Shown: positions 53,701-64,000 of the stretch, piece by piece
How the letters are laid out: every line of letters starts with the position of its first letter
Position numbering within the stretch: the first letter of the stretch is position 1
From: Datnioides undecimradiatus
Lineage: Eukaryota; Chordata; Actinopteri; Lobotiformes; Datnioididae
Direction of reading: 5' to 3'
DNA: 64,000 nt
Assembly: GCA_008933995.1 (NCBI GenBank)
Contig: WARS01000013.1
Span: forward strand, 9,444,023 to 9,508,022
Position numbers and translations under genes: made by a program
Notes under the pieces: model-generated
Database searches by the model: none
Told to the model about the DNA's origin: nothing
What the model saw: the letters and a program-made list of their open reading frames with translations, nothing else

Positions 53701-56700
53701 TCAGAATTAATGAGTCAGCGGTTGATGCTGATGCTGTGTCTAGGAAAGGTAGTGAGCATAGGTACAGAACTCTTTCTGCTCTTTTAAATGTTATTACCAT
53801 ATTTGACAGAAAACCACACGCTGCACACTTCAGCATGCAGCAGGCAAGGTATCAACTATTTTTAGCTAAACAGAAACAGCCCATCTGTTTAACCATATGA
53901 GCCTAACGAATCAGTCTCTGGCTGACTACTGTCATTGTTTTACTCACAGCATCTTAATTTAATTAACTTTTCACTTTCATCACTGTTTCTTTCGCATCCA
54001 TCACCTGTAAATAGTTAACAATGTTACTGGTAATGGCGCCCTGGTAGATTATGTAGCACATAGTGAGTCCCAGGTTAGATTCCTGCCGGGGCCTTGTGTT
54101 GCATGTCATTCCCACTGTTTCTCCCCAGGCTCTCCTGTGTCTCCTCGGCTATCACTATTGAATACAGATGAAAAAAAGATCCTAGGTCCTAAACAACCAT
54201 TAACTGGAAAGTTTCATTTGTTTTGATGTTGTAGTCAGCTTTCATGTTGCCTACTGTAAGCCTTTTCCCTCCCTGCAAAATGTCATAAATTTCACGTGAC
54301 CTTTACACATTCTGCTCAAGGCTGCACAGAACCTCTCACTGTTGCGTATAAAATGTACAAACGTGGACATGTGAGACGCTGTTGCTCTTAAACCGGTTGT
54401 GAAGGTGGCAATGCAGACAAATTTATGTCTACATTAAAAAGGCAAGACAGCAGGATGGAGCACACACCCACTGACTCTAGAAGTTGATGCTGTTGCTTTT
54501 GCTTCTGTTTAAAAGTAACACGGTTGTACGGCATTATGCTGCCGTTGTTCGGTTCAGTCTAAAAATGCAACACAGGCATGTTGACGAGTCTTCTTTGTGG
54601 CACTATTCCAGGATCTCTGTGTAAAAAGGGTTTTTATTCTAATTCAACCAGTTCTTTGGGCTCCAGTTCTTGAATTTCAATGCTCAGTGGTTTTTTTTCA
54701 TAAAATTAGTCAACAATTTGAGTCAAAATCAACAATGAATATCTCGTGTTCACCACTACTTGGTACCATTAAAGACTGGCTGATAACAAAATGAAATCAG
54801 AAAGGAGCTCATACAGTTTTTTATTTGTGACTGTACTGAAGCTGTTTTTTCAGTCTCTCTCAAGCACAAAAACTTCCTATAACTCGGTGAAATTGGAGAA
54901 GTTGTTGCTTCTGTTTTTTTTAATTGTGTCAGACTGTTGCAGTGAGATGTATGCAGGGCTGTTGGTGCATTTTCTCACCACACCGTCTTCAAATAAAGCT
55001 TCTTTTTGACACGTAGACATCATTAGCTTCACTCTATCTGTTATTTCTCCATCAACTCCAGATGTATCCCATGTTTTTGATCACAATTCAAGCTGTGCAG
55101 TGCGAAGTGAAAAAGTCCAGGTGCACTTGTATGACAAGCTTAAAGAGGGTTTAACTGTGAAGTGTTTGCTACATCTCTGACAGTCTCTTCAGTCCGATTC
55201 TAAACAAAACAAATTACTCAGAAATGATGGCTGCAGCAATCCTTTGCTCAAAATGAGCTGTGAAACTGTAAATAGTACTTGTTGTTCCTCTTGATACATT
55301 ATTGATCTCTATTTGTGCCTGTATAGCACTGTGAAACATCAAAAGACTGAGTTTTACTTTATCAAAGGATATCACACATTGTCTTCACTCCCTTGATGCA
55401 CTTCACACATGCACACACATACACGGTGCAGTAAGTAAGTGTGTGTGTAATGATCATGTAAATTTGTACTTTCCGGAGAAATTCTGAGTAATTCATTGTT
55501 TGTACACTGTGCAATTGATTTGTGAGCCTTGATCGTAAGCAGTGTCCTTAATATTATAATTAATTTCATCTTGCTGTTTGTTTCATGTTTGACTGAAAGA
55601 AAGCTGGAGAGATGGAGAAAATGGAAAAAGGGAAAAGGCTCTAAAGTTGCAAACTTTACAGAAATATTCCAATAATTTGACAAAAGTCTGACATTTATGA
55701 CAAAAAAAACCCCAAACATGATAACATACTACACATAAAGCGCTAAAATCCAAATTGTCTGATGGATTGCACGAAAAGAAAGGCCTTCAAGCTTTCCATG
55801 AATCACTCACTCTATCTTGTTGCTAGATTCAAAATCAGGCAATCATCAAAGTCAGGTGGATTCATCCTCTGATGTCCCTGAATATCTGTGTGAGTTTTGG
55901 TGCCAGTTCATCGAGCAGCTGTCGAGATATTTCACTGTGACTCACCAAAGTCATGGCGTCAGCAGTTTGTTCCAACAGGTCGCAGCTGAAGCCTCAAACG
56001 TTATTTGTTTTTTCACCCTCGTTCTTTCTATTTTCGCTGTGTTTCAGAGCAAGGACATTGGTATCCAGATGCATGAGGAGCTGGTGAAGGTGACAAATGA
56101 ACTCTACACTGTAAGTAATACACTGTGTCTCCTACAGATCGATGCCTCGCACCTTATCTCATCACAGAGCTCATCCAGTTCCTTCTCCTCCCTTTGTCTT
56201 TCTGACATTTTATTTCATGTTCTTTCTTTTTTATTCTCTTTTGTCACTGTCTCTCTTTTTCATGCATTCTGAAATACCTGTGCTTTCTTCGCTCAGTGCT
56301 GTCTTTTTAGGTCATTTACTCAGAATTGTTTCAGTGTTAAGACTTTGCCCAAGTGCTCACACCAAGTAAAACACTACTACATGTCTGGTCGGTGTGACTA
56401 TGCTGGTTGTGTTGCAAACTGGGGGCAACATCAATGTTGGAGTTAATTTATTTCTGTCCTTATTACATGACCTCGATCAGCCTGCCTGTGTTATAATACC
56501 CTCAGTTGCCAGGGTAAGTACAGTTTGCTAAAACTAACAACAAAGGTGTCTGTGCGGTGTTGATATGCACCCATGGTCAATTTGGAGGATTTAGTTTGTG
56601 CTGCTGTTGAATTGCATTGCATTATAGCGAGAGGTGTTTCTCTTATTTATTCTCTTGTTGATTCGAGTATAAATACATTGGACACAATATAGGAAACAAA

Positions 56701-59700
56701 TATCAGGCTGATGCAACATGATTCATCAACATCTTGATGACAGGAGGTTTAATAGCAGGGCTAGTACATTAGATATAGCAGGGCGTTCTTAGTGTTAGAA
56801 TAAATTTGCATTCCAAAAAGCTCCTGAGAGTGTGCTAATTGAAATATTTGTGATTCACTTTCTTTGTTTGGTTGTTAACATAGAAAAAATGGGGTTTGTT
56901 TTTGTCCATCAAATATTTAGATTTAGATTCATTTCAATGTTTTCTTTTATTTATTCTATACTTGCTCCGTACAAATGGGATTATGGTGAGGGGGTGATTA
57001 AATGGAGCTCTACATTTCCTTCCAAGATGTCCAGTTTTACATCTGACGGCTCTTTCAGCAGTGGTCCTGCTCAGGGGTCACAACACTGCTGGTCTCTGTG
57101 GAGGTCTGGGAAACACTGGGCTGCCTTAACATACTGTATCAACTGTATCTGAGGGAAGGAAAGAGCTTTTTAGAAGAAATGAAAAGCAGATTGCACAATA
57201 TGCATCGTGTTTCCATAACAATGCACGCTCTCATTCATTTTAGTGTACCTGTTCCAGCTCAGCTGCTTTGTCGTATCAGATGTCAACATTTTGCTTTGCT
57301 GTGGATACGATAATCTTACTATAATGACCAGTTTCTCTACTGGTACAACAAGTGCTCTCCTTATATTTGTTGTCCTGGTAGTGTTAAAACTGGCCCCTGC
57401 GTTTTTATGTGACTGTTGAGGAAAAGGTAGTCCACATCATTCACTTCTCTCAGCTTTCGTGCAGCTCAAATATCTTTTTTTCTTTCCCTTTTCCTTTTTT
57501 TCACCTCTGAGGCATCCGGCAGCTGCTTCCCATATGTTTTAATATAAAAAATGGTGCTGAATGGGTGTGTGGATGGATATTTCCTGTCATTCGTCATAGC
57601 CAAGATGTTTGATTTTTGCTCAGAAAATCCCACGTAATTATCATTTCACTGTATTTATGAATTCTATTTGGATTAAAGTCTTTATGATTAAAAATCACTG
57701 TGGCATAATTAGAGGGCAGTATTAATGAAGGCAGCGTGTCTCCCAAGCCCACATTAACTCTGTCTGTCTTGCATTTTTTGCTTTTTACTTTTGTCTTTGC
57801 TGTTCGTTGTATTGAATATATCCTACAGTAATTGGTGAGAACTGGAGGAGCTGAATTGTTAATAACAGGATTGTGTGCAGGAAACCCTGTGGACAGATGA
57901 GCGTATGTCAGAAATAAGGACATGCTGTACTGGTGCTGCACTGTTACAGAGACAGGCCCTTATTGAGAGAGGCTTAGTGCCCAAAACTGGACGAGCTCCA
58001 GGCAACTTCAGCAATCTTCTGCCCCCTGAGGTGAAACAGAAGAGATGGCAGAGCTGCTTTATATGACTTATTCATCTGTGCAATGTGATCAGAGTCAGAC
58101 TACCAAAGGGCAGAGCTGGCATCTCCCCCCTGATCCTGCCATCTGTACATTTGGATGCAGAAACAGGCTCCTGTTATGGAGCATGTGATAATCAAAAGTC
58201 CATAATGTCAGTTACAGGAATATACATTCTTGAAAAGACTGTGTTATTGGTCAAATACAAACAAAGACTGGCCATACCACTTTATACTAATAAATGAAAA
58301 AACAATTATTATTCCTACTTTGATGGTACTACCTGCAACCATTATTAGTTTGGTGTCTAGCACCAAAGTTTCCTTCAGAAACACGAGGAAAAGCATTATT
58401 ATTGTTTTTTTTATTCTTGCACAGTTTTACTATACATGTGTTTCAGCCGTTCTCCCCTCTCTGGACGCCTAATAAAACGCAGATGGTCCCTCTTCTCATG
58501 CTCTACTTGGCTTCAGCTGCTGCCTGGCTGAAAGTTAAAAATCCAAACGTTGACGTATAGCCTCCTTCTTTCTAAACATGAGAACAGGATTGTGGGAGTT
58601 GTGTGAAACTTCACAGCCAAGGTGGGAAAATGGGTTTCTGCTACACAACACAAACCTTACCTCCTATAAAATGACTAATTCCATGCTAGTCAATAAGGCA
58701 CATTTTCAAACTTGATTGTTTTCTCAGTCACACTATAATCATACTTATACATACTTATATCATACTTGAAGGGAGCTGGCTGGGAATGACAGATGTTTGT
58801 GTTAAATCTTCTCATAATTCTATCATTAATAGGGTTTTTTTTAGATCAAACTAAGTTATGAGTGAGCAGCTGACCTGGCATCATTTATATAAAGCATTTT
58901 TCCAGTTACTACCATAACATATAGAGTTTGACAATACACAGATGGGCATAGAAGTTTCAGCCACAGGCAGCAAGAACGCTGTTTGAGAAAATCCTAGTTG
59001 TGTTTTTCATGACTGCACCCTTGTTAGTATTTAATTGTACAGAAATAGCTAAATCAATAACGTGGCCACATGGTGATAGCCTTGTGGTATTTTCTAACAG
59101 TTTTCACTGGCTGCCAACTGAACAAATTTTGCTGAAAGAAATGTGCAAAATCCCATTGAGATTCCTGGCTGCTCAGTGAGATGTAAGACTGTGGGCTGCA
59201 GCCATTGTTCAAATACTGCTGGAAGTGTGACGCTGCAGCAGGAGTATTACTGAGAGTGAAGATCCTGTTGTCTGTGACTTGTCGTGAATACCAAACCTGA
59301 AATGAAAAATAGGAGCAAACACCAGAGTGTATGGAGAGCTGGTTTCTTCCGGGCGTAACTTTCAACAACACACCTCAGAGAAATTCAGTTTTTTTTGATT
59401 GAACCTGTTTTAATTTCCTGCTACACCGACTTAATATCCCCACTGGGATCAATAAAGCTTCAGCTTATCTTATCTTTCTGATCCACCACCTTGTCTCTGA
59501 TGTCTGCTCTTCAGTCTCATACACGACTCTTCTTTTGTTAACAACAACACTGAAAATCTCTCTTGGGCCTGGCTGCTGGGTAGCTTTCATTCATTCATTC
59601 ATTCATTCATTCATTCATTCATTCATTCACTCACTTCATCATTCAGTCATAGTTATCTCCACTGTATTAATTTACTCAAGTGTTATTGCTGAAAATAAAT

Positions 59701-61259
59701 ATATAATATTCAGTATATTTGCCAAGAAATCTTCAGACTTAATAAATCAATTAATAAATTAGATTTTCATAAAAGTTGAACAGATCCATGATACCCTTTG
59801 GTCTGTTTAAACGGATCTAATAAAGTTGCTCTTGCCTTTATGGTTAATTTTTAGAGAGATTTATTTCCATTATTATAATAAAGATATTGTTGTGCCTTAG
59901 CAATCGTATTTTCCAGACAATTCTTTCCTCATATTTGCTCACGAATCACACAACCTACGTTTTTTGCCACGATATCTCTAGTGGCTACCTTCCAATTACA
60001 GTATGGCAGTCCTTGATGGTCACAGTGATGATGAAATGCAACAAGGTTCCCCAGAAACAGTCAAACCAGAGATGTTGTGATTATTTATTGGCTTGAATCA
60101 CTCAATTATTTAGATTTATGTTGAAAAGATGCGTCTACCTCTGGCCTTGCATTTATTACGAGAAACTCCAGCCCTTCTCTGGCTGTAGGTTTTTCTCTCT
60201 CTAGCTCAGAAACTCTGTTCAGGAGTTAAATAGCCCAAGGCTGTCATCAGAGGACTCAGCTATACACACACCTCCTGTAGACACAGCTGAAGCTCAGCCT
60301 TCCTGCAAATTACTTTGTGTCTTTAGCTGCAGGTCCTGTAGTCAGATGGTTCAAAGTTGGCTGGAAATCTAGCACATTTTCAGAGGAATTTGAAAGAAAT
60401 GCTTTGACAGCCTGGGGAAGAACAGGGTGTTAGCCTAGTTTCTCTCGTATTGGAGTGGCTGTATTGACGTTGAGCTTTGTCGCTCTGAGAATAGATGAGT
60501 GGCTTTTATTTGATGCATTTATTTTCCTCTCAGGTGTTTGCCTCACAGCTCTCTTGTCACTCCGTTGTTCTCACAGTTGTCTAAGGCTGTCTGGAGGGGA
60601 GTCATATTTATTCTGGTGCACAGAGAGCCTCTGTACGTGGCAGCACCGGTAAATATACTCTCACAGGGTTGGAGGTCAGTGGAAGATTATAGTTGCAAGT
60701 GACCCAACAGCAAACATGTTATTTTGATGAGTAGGTCTTGTGGAGATGAAAGGAACCCAGGCTCCTTAAGTTTAGCACCAAGTGAGCATTACTTACTTGG
60801 GCACAGGAAACAAATAAATTACTGTTTATGTTGACTGTCTAACATCCTGAGGTGTTCATAGAAAATACTGAGTGCCCTCCGACTTTTGAAGACGCAGCTC
60901 ACATCTGGATGTTGCTTTATGAGGCTCGAGAGACTCTCTCAATGAGCATCTGGGAAGAATTAAGGAGGACTCGGGATGCTTCTGTCTTGTCTAACAAGGG
61001 TTTTCTGTCACTGCAGTCTTGTCATCACCGTGTTGTAGCCGGGTGTGGGGTTGTCTGAGTGTCTGAGAAGAGATCAAAGTGAAGAGGTTACTGCAGAGAA
61101 GACAGAAAACAATGCTGTCACTCCGCTGCACAAAAGAGCTGGGACTGAACAAGCCTGCGGTGATGAGGAGTTACTGTAGAAAACGGTGTAGAGGCCAGCA
61201 AAGCCACAGTGAGGAGGGGAATGAGAGGGCGAGTTGAAGATTTGACAGCCAAGACTAAA

Positions 61260-61308
<49 letters not shown>

Positions 61309-62526
61309 GACTCACTTGGCCCCTGGATTCACTTAAAATATTCCACATGGAGTGACATCTGTGTTACCACTGCATTGACGCCCAGATTGATCCACCAGGC
61401 CACCATGAAAAAAAGCTCAAACCAAACCAGATTTTGAAAGGAAAAGACATCGAAGACTTTGAGAGATGAGATCTTTCATTTTCATCTCCTTGTTGCTGGT
61501 TAAATCTGGGGGCTATTATGGCAGTGCCAGCACAACAGTAATGCTCTTGTAAGTCAGTGTACAGGTACAGGTGGTTGTGTGAATGAGTACATGAGCACAA
61601 AAGAACATGATTTGTGTGGTTTGCATGATTTGTGTTCAGCCTTGAAAGAGGTTTGTTAAACCATCAGTGTAGTAATTATACACTAATGAATCCTTTCTGC
61701 TGTAGGTTTTAGACAACATTTAGTAACATTTGTAACTGCAGAACCCACAAGTCTATTGTCTATTTATTATTTGAAGGACTGAAATAATTCATTATTGTTG
61801 GTGATTGATGATTGGAGTATAATTCTATTGATGGACTGATAAACTGTGTGGTTTAAAAAAGGCAGAAAAATGCCTTTTTAAATGCAGAGTCCACTGCACG
61901 GTCTTCCATTTACTTGTTTTGTCTGACTAACAGCCTAAAACCCAAGGATATATTTGATTTACTGTCATATATAATAAAGGAAAAGGCAGCAAATCCTCAC
62001 ATTTAAGAGGCTAAAACCAAAGAATTTTTTGGCATCTTTGCTCGAAAAATCAACTTAGCATTGAAGCCATTATTGTATATAAAGCATCAATATAAAACCT
62101 CCCCATCACTTCGATGTGACACACTAAACAACTGTTGCCTCTCTCAGACCTCTTGAATGTACTGCTGAGAAAACTAGGGTCTCCTCTGATTGTCACATTG
62201 TCTAATACAGCTTGACAGCATCTGCACAGCATCTTTAAATCTTGTCAGTTTAGCTGGTAGTAATCTATACTGAAAATGGGATGATGTTAAAGCCCTGTTA
62301 ATTTTTTGTCTTCTGACTATCTGTCACGCTCCTCCGGCAGGTGATGAAAACATACCACATGTACCACACTGAGAGCATCAGTGCGGAGAGCAAGTTGAAG
62401 GATGCTGAGAAGCAGGAGGAGAAGCAGTTCAGCAAGTCCGGCGACCTGAACGTGAACCTCCTGCGCCATGAGGACCGCCAGCCAAGACGCAGTTTCGTCA
62501 GGAAAATTGAGAAAATGAAAGAGAAG
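28676..62526 (+). CDS. srgap3: srgap3, Slit-Robo Rho GTPase-activating protein 3 (5' part)
   Basis: srGAP3 (WRP/MEGAP) shapes neuronal membranes and inactivates Rac downstream of Slit-Robo signalling. It has an inverse F-BAR, a RhoGAP and an SH3 domain. Five exons in the window join in phase to 224 codons, covering the N-terminus and the first part of the helical F-BAR domain, which dimerises on membranes. EQFKCLEQQSESR, SLEKLAERFSSKIRSSREH, CWYLVLNQTRRESRDHATL and MKTYHMYHTESISAESK match human srGAP3 better than srGAP1 or srGAP2. The RhoGAP and SH3 exons lie past the window end. Exons: 28676-28739, 42767-42962, 51592-51754, 56048-56110, 62341-62526. Two differences from human srGAP3 as I remember it: HQQF for HQF near residue 85, and RRSFVRKIEK for RRSSVKKIEK near residue 212. 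thumpd3 lies divergently upstream, as in human. Confidence 0.95.
28756..28777. repeat. (TG)n microsatellite just inside srgap3 intron 1
   Basis: About eleven TG units start 17 bases after the exon 1 donor. Confidence 0.95.
31639..31698. repeat. hAT-like MITE fragment
   Basis: TTAGTTGATTAATCAGTTAG, then ACTATTTTGATAATAGATTA. These are the subterminal tracts of the family also seen at 35065-35320. Confidence 0.55.
31711..31788. repeat. Near-perfect inverted repeat (hairpin)
   Basis: The left arm 31711-31748 and right arm 31754-31788 pair over about 33 bases with two mismatches, one of them a G.U in RNA, around a five-base loop GTATG. It lies next to a hAT-like fragment. Confidence 0.85.
31970..32033. 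repeat. (CA)n microsatellite with TCACACAC interruptions
   Basis: A CA run ends in CTCACACA-type interruptions. Confidence 0.96.
33075..33430. repeat. Palindromic dispersed teleost repeat
   Basis: The left part reads TTAAAGGGAAAGTTTTGGAC, then GTTGGATGAGATGATTAACC, then GTTAACTTAGCATAGCTTAG. The right part has AAAGCTCACTAATCATG, ACAAAGTGTAAAAACTCG and TTCCAGTCTTTATGCAACGT, which mirrors the left. This matches, from memory, one of the most abundant percomorph interspersed repeats. Confidence 0.7.
35065..35320. repeat. hAT-like MITE copy
   Basis: It starts TAGGGCTGCAATGAATCAG and continues with AAGATGACATCTTCAAATTG and CTTGTTTTGTCTGACAAAG. This is the order I recall for an abundant teleost non-autonomous hAT-type element. 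It ends near GCAATAGTTGATTTC. Confidence 0.65.
40690..40990. other. GC-richer block in srgap3 intron 1
   Basis: This block has more CpG (for example GCCGCTCGAGGC and CAGGCGGCACGAC) than the AT-rich intron around it. It has no open frame of note. It could be an intronic enhancer or an alternative promoter; this is only inferred from composition. Confidence 0.3.
42767..42962 (+). CDS. srgap3: srgap3 coding exon 2
   Basis: This encodes residues 22-86, IRNQLVEQFKCLEQQSESR to SREHQQF, the first F-BAR helices. The acceptor is TTTTGATGAACAG and the donor TTCAA|GTAGGC is in phase 2. The TAG just after the donor is intronic. Confidence 0.96.
45453..45514. repeat. (CA)n microsatellite
   Basis: About 31 nearly pure CA units. 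Confidence 0.97.
45936..45957. repeat. (CAGG)n tetranucleotide repeat
   Basis: Five and a half uninterrupted CAGG units. Confidence 0.95.
49092..49335 (+). repeat. Dispersed percomorph repeat, 3' half
   Basis: TAATGACATTCACATCATCT, GTTAGTGAATGTTAGCATCC, GCATGTTAGCATGTTGCTGT and GGCATTTAGCTCAGAGCGCC follow the order of an abundant percomorph repeat with many GCTAGCA/TTAGCAT words. Confidence 0.65.
50686..50729. repeat. (TG)n microsatellite
   Basis: About 22 TG units. Confidence 0.96.
51205..51510 (+). repeat. Dispersed percomorph repeat, 5' half
   Basis: It has TTTTGGTCTAGACTAAAATA, GATTGCCATGAAATTTTGTT, AGACATTCATGATACCCACA, a second internal copy of the motif (TGTGAAATGTGGTACAAATA) and TGATGAATTGTAATAAACTT. 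The two internal modules are diverged tandem copies. It ends shortly before the exon 3 acceptor tract. Confidence 0.7.
51592..51754 (+). CDS. srgap3: srgap3 coding exon 3
   Basis: This encodes residues 88-141, KDQHLLSSVNCWYLVLNQTR to EDVIRLFKK. The acceptor is the strong pyrimidine-rich CTCTTCTCTTCAG. The donor AAG|GTCAGT is in phase 0. Confidence 0.96.
52274..52303. repeat. (GT)n microsatellite
   Basis: About fourteen GT units with one GC interruption. Confidence 0.95.
54027..54182 (+). mobile_element. tRNA-derived SINE, decayed
   Basis: GGTTAGATTCCTGCCGG resembles the Pol III B box (GGTTCGAATCC) of a tRNA-derived head. It is followed by TTGTGTTGCATGTCATTCCC, CTGTTTCTCCCC and a tail with AATACAGATGAAAAAAAGAT. 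This is the head-body order of common teleost SINEs. The A box is degraded, so transcription is unlikely. Confidence 0.65.
56048..56110 (+). CDS. srgap3: srgap3 coding exon 4 (63-base exon)
   Basis: A 21-codon exon, SKDIGIQMHEELVKVTNELY plus T (residues 142-162), against human SKEIGLQMHEELLKVTNELY. The acceptor is GTGTTTCAG and the donor ACT|GTAAGT is in phase 0. Confidence 0.96.
59395..59480 (+). mobile_element. 3' tail of a non-LTR element
   Basis: ATATCCCCACTGGGATCAAT followed by AAAGCTTCAGCTTATCTTATC is the typical 3' terminus, with a short tandem tail, of teleost LINEs and their SINE partners. Only the tail is present, as expected for a 5'-truncated insertion. Confidence 0.7.
59587..59629. 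repeat. (TCAT)n tetranucleotide repeat
   Basis: About ten and a half TCAT units. The Phe-Ile-His-Ser frame through it is an artefact. Confidence 0.96.
61260..61303. repeat. (CA)n microsatellite
   Basis: About 22 CA units. Confidence 0.96.
61750..62055. repeat. hAT-like MITE copy, ends degraded
   Basis: CTTGTTTTGTCTGACTAACA, then TTGATTTACTGTCATATATA, then CCTCACATTTAAGAGGCTAA and ATTTTTTGGCATCTTTGCTC follow the internal order of the family seen at 35065-35320. This copy retains more of the interior. Confidence 0.6.
62341..62526 (+). CDS. srgap3: srgap3 coding exon 5
   Basis: This encodes residues 163-224, VMKTYHMYHTESISAESKLK, SKSGDLNVNLLRHEDR and RRSFVRKIEKMKEK. The acceptor is CCTCCGGCAG and the donor AAG|GTGAGT is in phase 0. 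The next exon (human RQAKYSENK) is not found before the window end. Confidence 0.96.
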
Positions 62527-64000
62527 GTGAGTATCCCAGAGGATAGTTAAGATTGCGACACTTTTGTATCTAAAACACTATTCAGCCTCAGTCTTCCTGA
62601 TAAAAATCCCGCAGAGACTATTAAAACTGCTATTATTCTTAAAAACTGCATTATTTACAATGTTTAAGTGTTTGCTCATAGTGAAGAACCCTACATAGAA
62701 GTCTGCAGTTCTTCTCAGCATTGCAGAGCTTTATAGCTTCTTTTAGCTTGTTGTTTTGGTTTTCAAGCCCACAACTAGATTGTTATGGTTCACTCTCGCC
62801 ACTTTTATACTGTCGTTTCTGGTCACAGCAGACAGCTGTTTTCATAAACCCACAGCACATTACCTGCTCAGCACTAGAGAAGCACATTTAGCAGCTGGAG
62901 ACAGATATTTCCAGCTGGAATAGTTAGGGAAGACTAAGAACACAGAGCTAAACGACTTAATATTGGACGTTAACTTGCCAGGTGGTCAGAAATTGGAGTA
63001 CAGATAAATGCTGATATTGCTGCATGTCTACTTGATGTATAAAGTATGCTAACAAGATCTCCATATGAACTTAAAAGACAGTGACATGTAAGTATTATGT
63101 TCCCAGCTGTTTCCACTGCCCCAAGTGAACAGGACAAATCATTTCTTGCAGGTTGAACTGCTTCTCCTCAAAGCTACATGCAGAGATTAGAAGAGTCTAG
63201 TTCTGAGAGGGATACACCAGCAGACAGACAGCAATTTAATGCCAGAGACTCTCAGGGGTATAGTGTAGGTATAGTGTAGGTCTGCAGCCAGATACAGAAC
63301 TCTCTTTCTATCCTTTGCAGATTTCTAGGCAGTGTAAAGTCTTCTCTGATTGCAGAGTAGTGCCAGCGGCCTCTGGAGCACACTGCACTTCAGATGCACC
63401 CATGCATTTCTTATTCTGGAGTTTCTTCTGGATTTTCTTCATGCAAATGAAACACCCATTATCTCTCAGGTGCAGGAAATCAAAAGGCTGTCAGGACAAC
63501 AGCAGTTCCCCCTCCTCAGGCTGGTATCCTTAGAGATGCTGCTTGGCCCAGGAACTGAAGACTATTTATAACACAGAGTGGCAGTAAATATTCCTTTTTT
63601 CCTGCTTGGCTTGTGTCTAAGCTTTTGTCTCATTACTCTGCCTGCAAACAGGTTGGAGGAGGAAGAGGAAGGAATAAAAGTTAATCTCTTTTCCTCTAAC
63701 CCACTCCTGCAATTTGCATCATTATGGTTTTTGTGAAGTTGGAAGTAAAATGTCCCTGTGTATAGTGAAATGTACAAACAAGAGTGAAAAGCTTTTCATT
63801 TCAAACAGCAGTCCTGCTTTTCTGAATCATGTCTTAATTGTTGTGTGGCTAAAGTGAAACTACATTGTCAATACTGTTAGCAGACATTTCTACAATTCTA
63901 CAATTTGTATTTATACACCCTGGATATACAAACTTGCAAACAGCCACCGTAGCAAACAATACAATAACAAAAGGACTTTTAAGATATAGTCAGTATACTT
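62527..64000 (+). other. srgap3: srgap3 intron 5, window portion
   Basis: It starts at the exon 5 donor and runs to the window end. No continuation exon (expected to begin near RQAKY) was found. A short tandem duplication GGTATAGTGTA occurs near 63257-63280. Nothing else was seen. Confidence 0.7.

Larger units (their letters stand above)
51755..56047 (+). other. srgap3: srgap3 intron 3 (4.3 kb)
   Basis: It contains a GT microsatellite at 52274-52303 and a tRNA-derived SINE at 54027-54182. The open frame at 52901-53176 has no recognisable relatives. Nothing else was identified. Confidence 0.75.
56111..62340 (+). other. srgap3: srgap3 intron 4 (6.2 kb)
   Basis: It holds a LINE/SINE-type tail at 59395-59480, a TCAT tetranucleotide repeat, a CA microsatellite at 61260-61303 and a hAT-like MITE at 61750-62055. 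No exon was recognised. Confidence 0.75.

Noticed and set aside
54027..54182. Possible tRNA gene from the B-box-like sequence
   Set aside because: No cloverleaf can be drawn, the A box is degraded, and the following body and tail fit a SINE.

Overview
The window is vertebrate genomic DNA, most likely from a ray-finned (teleost, percomorph-like) fish. Short coding exons with GT-AG splice sites sit in long introns, and the encoded proteins are easily recognised as vertebrate orthologues. The non-coding DNA carries dispersed repeats familiar from percomorph genomes, plus many (CA)n, (GT)n and (GA)n tracts. There is no bacterial, viral or operon-like content. All calls were made by reading; no database search was run.

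Layout. (1) 1-5.8 kb, minus strand: the first coding exon of a Kv2 potassium channel (kcnb1), with part of its large first coding intron (1-3859, holding a decayed LINE reverse-transcriptase fragment) and its 5' region. (2) 6.7-13.9 kb, minus: a complete ten-exon ptgis (CYP8A1, prostacyclin synthase) gene of 481 codons, with a TATA/CRE/E-box promoter and a palindromic repeat in its probable 3' UTR. (3) 14.67-22.9 kb, minus: a complete nine-coding-exon thumpd3 gene (tRNA guanosine N2-methyltransferase) of 496 codons. (4) 22.9-28.1 kb: intergenic DNA with microsatellites and no gene I can support. (5) 28.1-64 kb, plus: the 5' part of srgap3, with five coding exons (224 codons, the first part of the F-BAR domain), introns of 14.0, 8.6, 4.3 and 6.2 kb, and a continuation beyond the window.

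The genes are functionally unrelated: a voltage-gated K+ channel, an ER eicosanoid P450, a tRNA-modifying enzyme and a Rho-family GAP of the Slit-Robo pathway. The order is informative. KCNB1 and PTGIS are neighbours on human 20q13, while THUMPD3 and SRGAP3 are head-to-head neighbours on human 3p25. The interval 13.8-14.7 kb therefore joins two conserved blocks that lie on different human chromosomes. All 24 exon joins of ptgis, thumpd3 and srgap3 were checked for reading-frame phase and agree; no frameshift or premature stop was seen.

I found no undescribed multi-gene system. The best leads are the long inverted repeat in the presumed ptgis 3' UTR, a near-perfect hairpin in srgap3 intron 1, the synteny junction with an orphan start-codon/splice-donor pair beside it, and several dispersed repeat copies.
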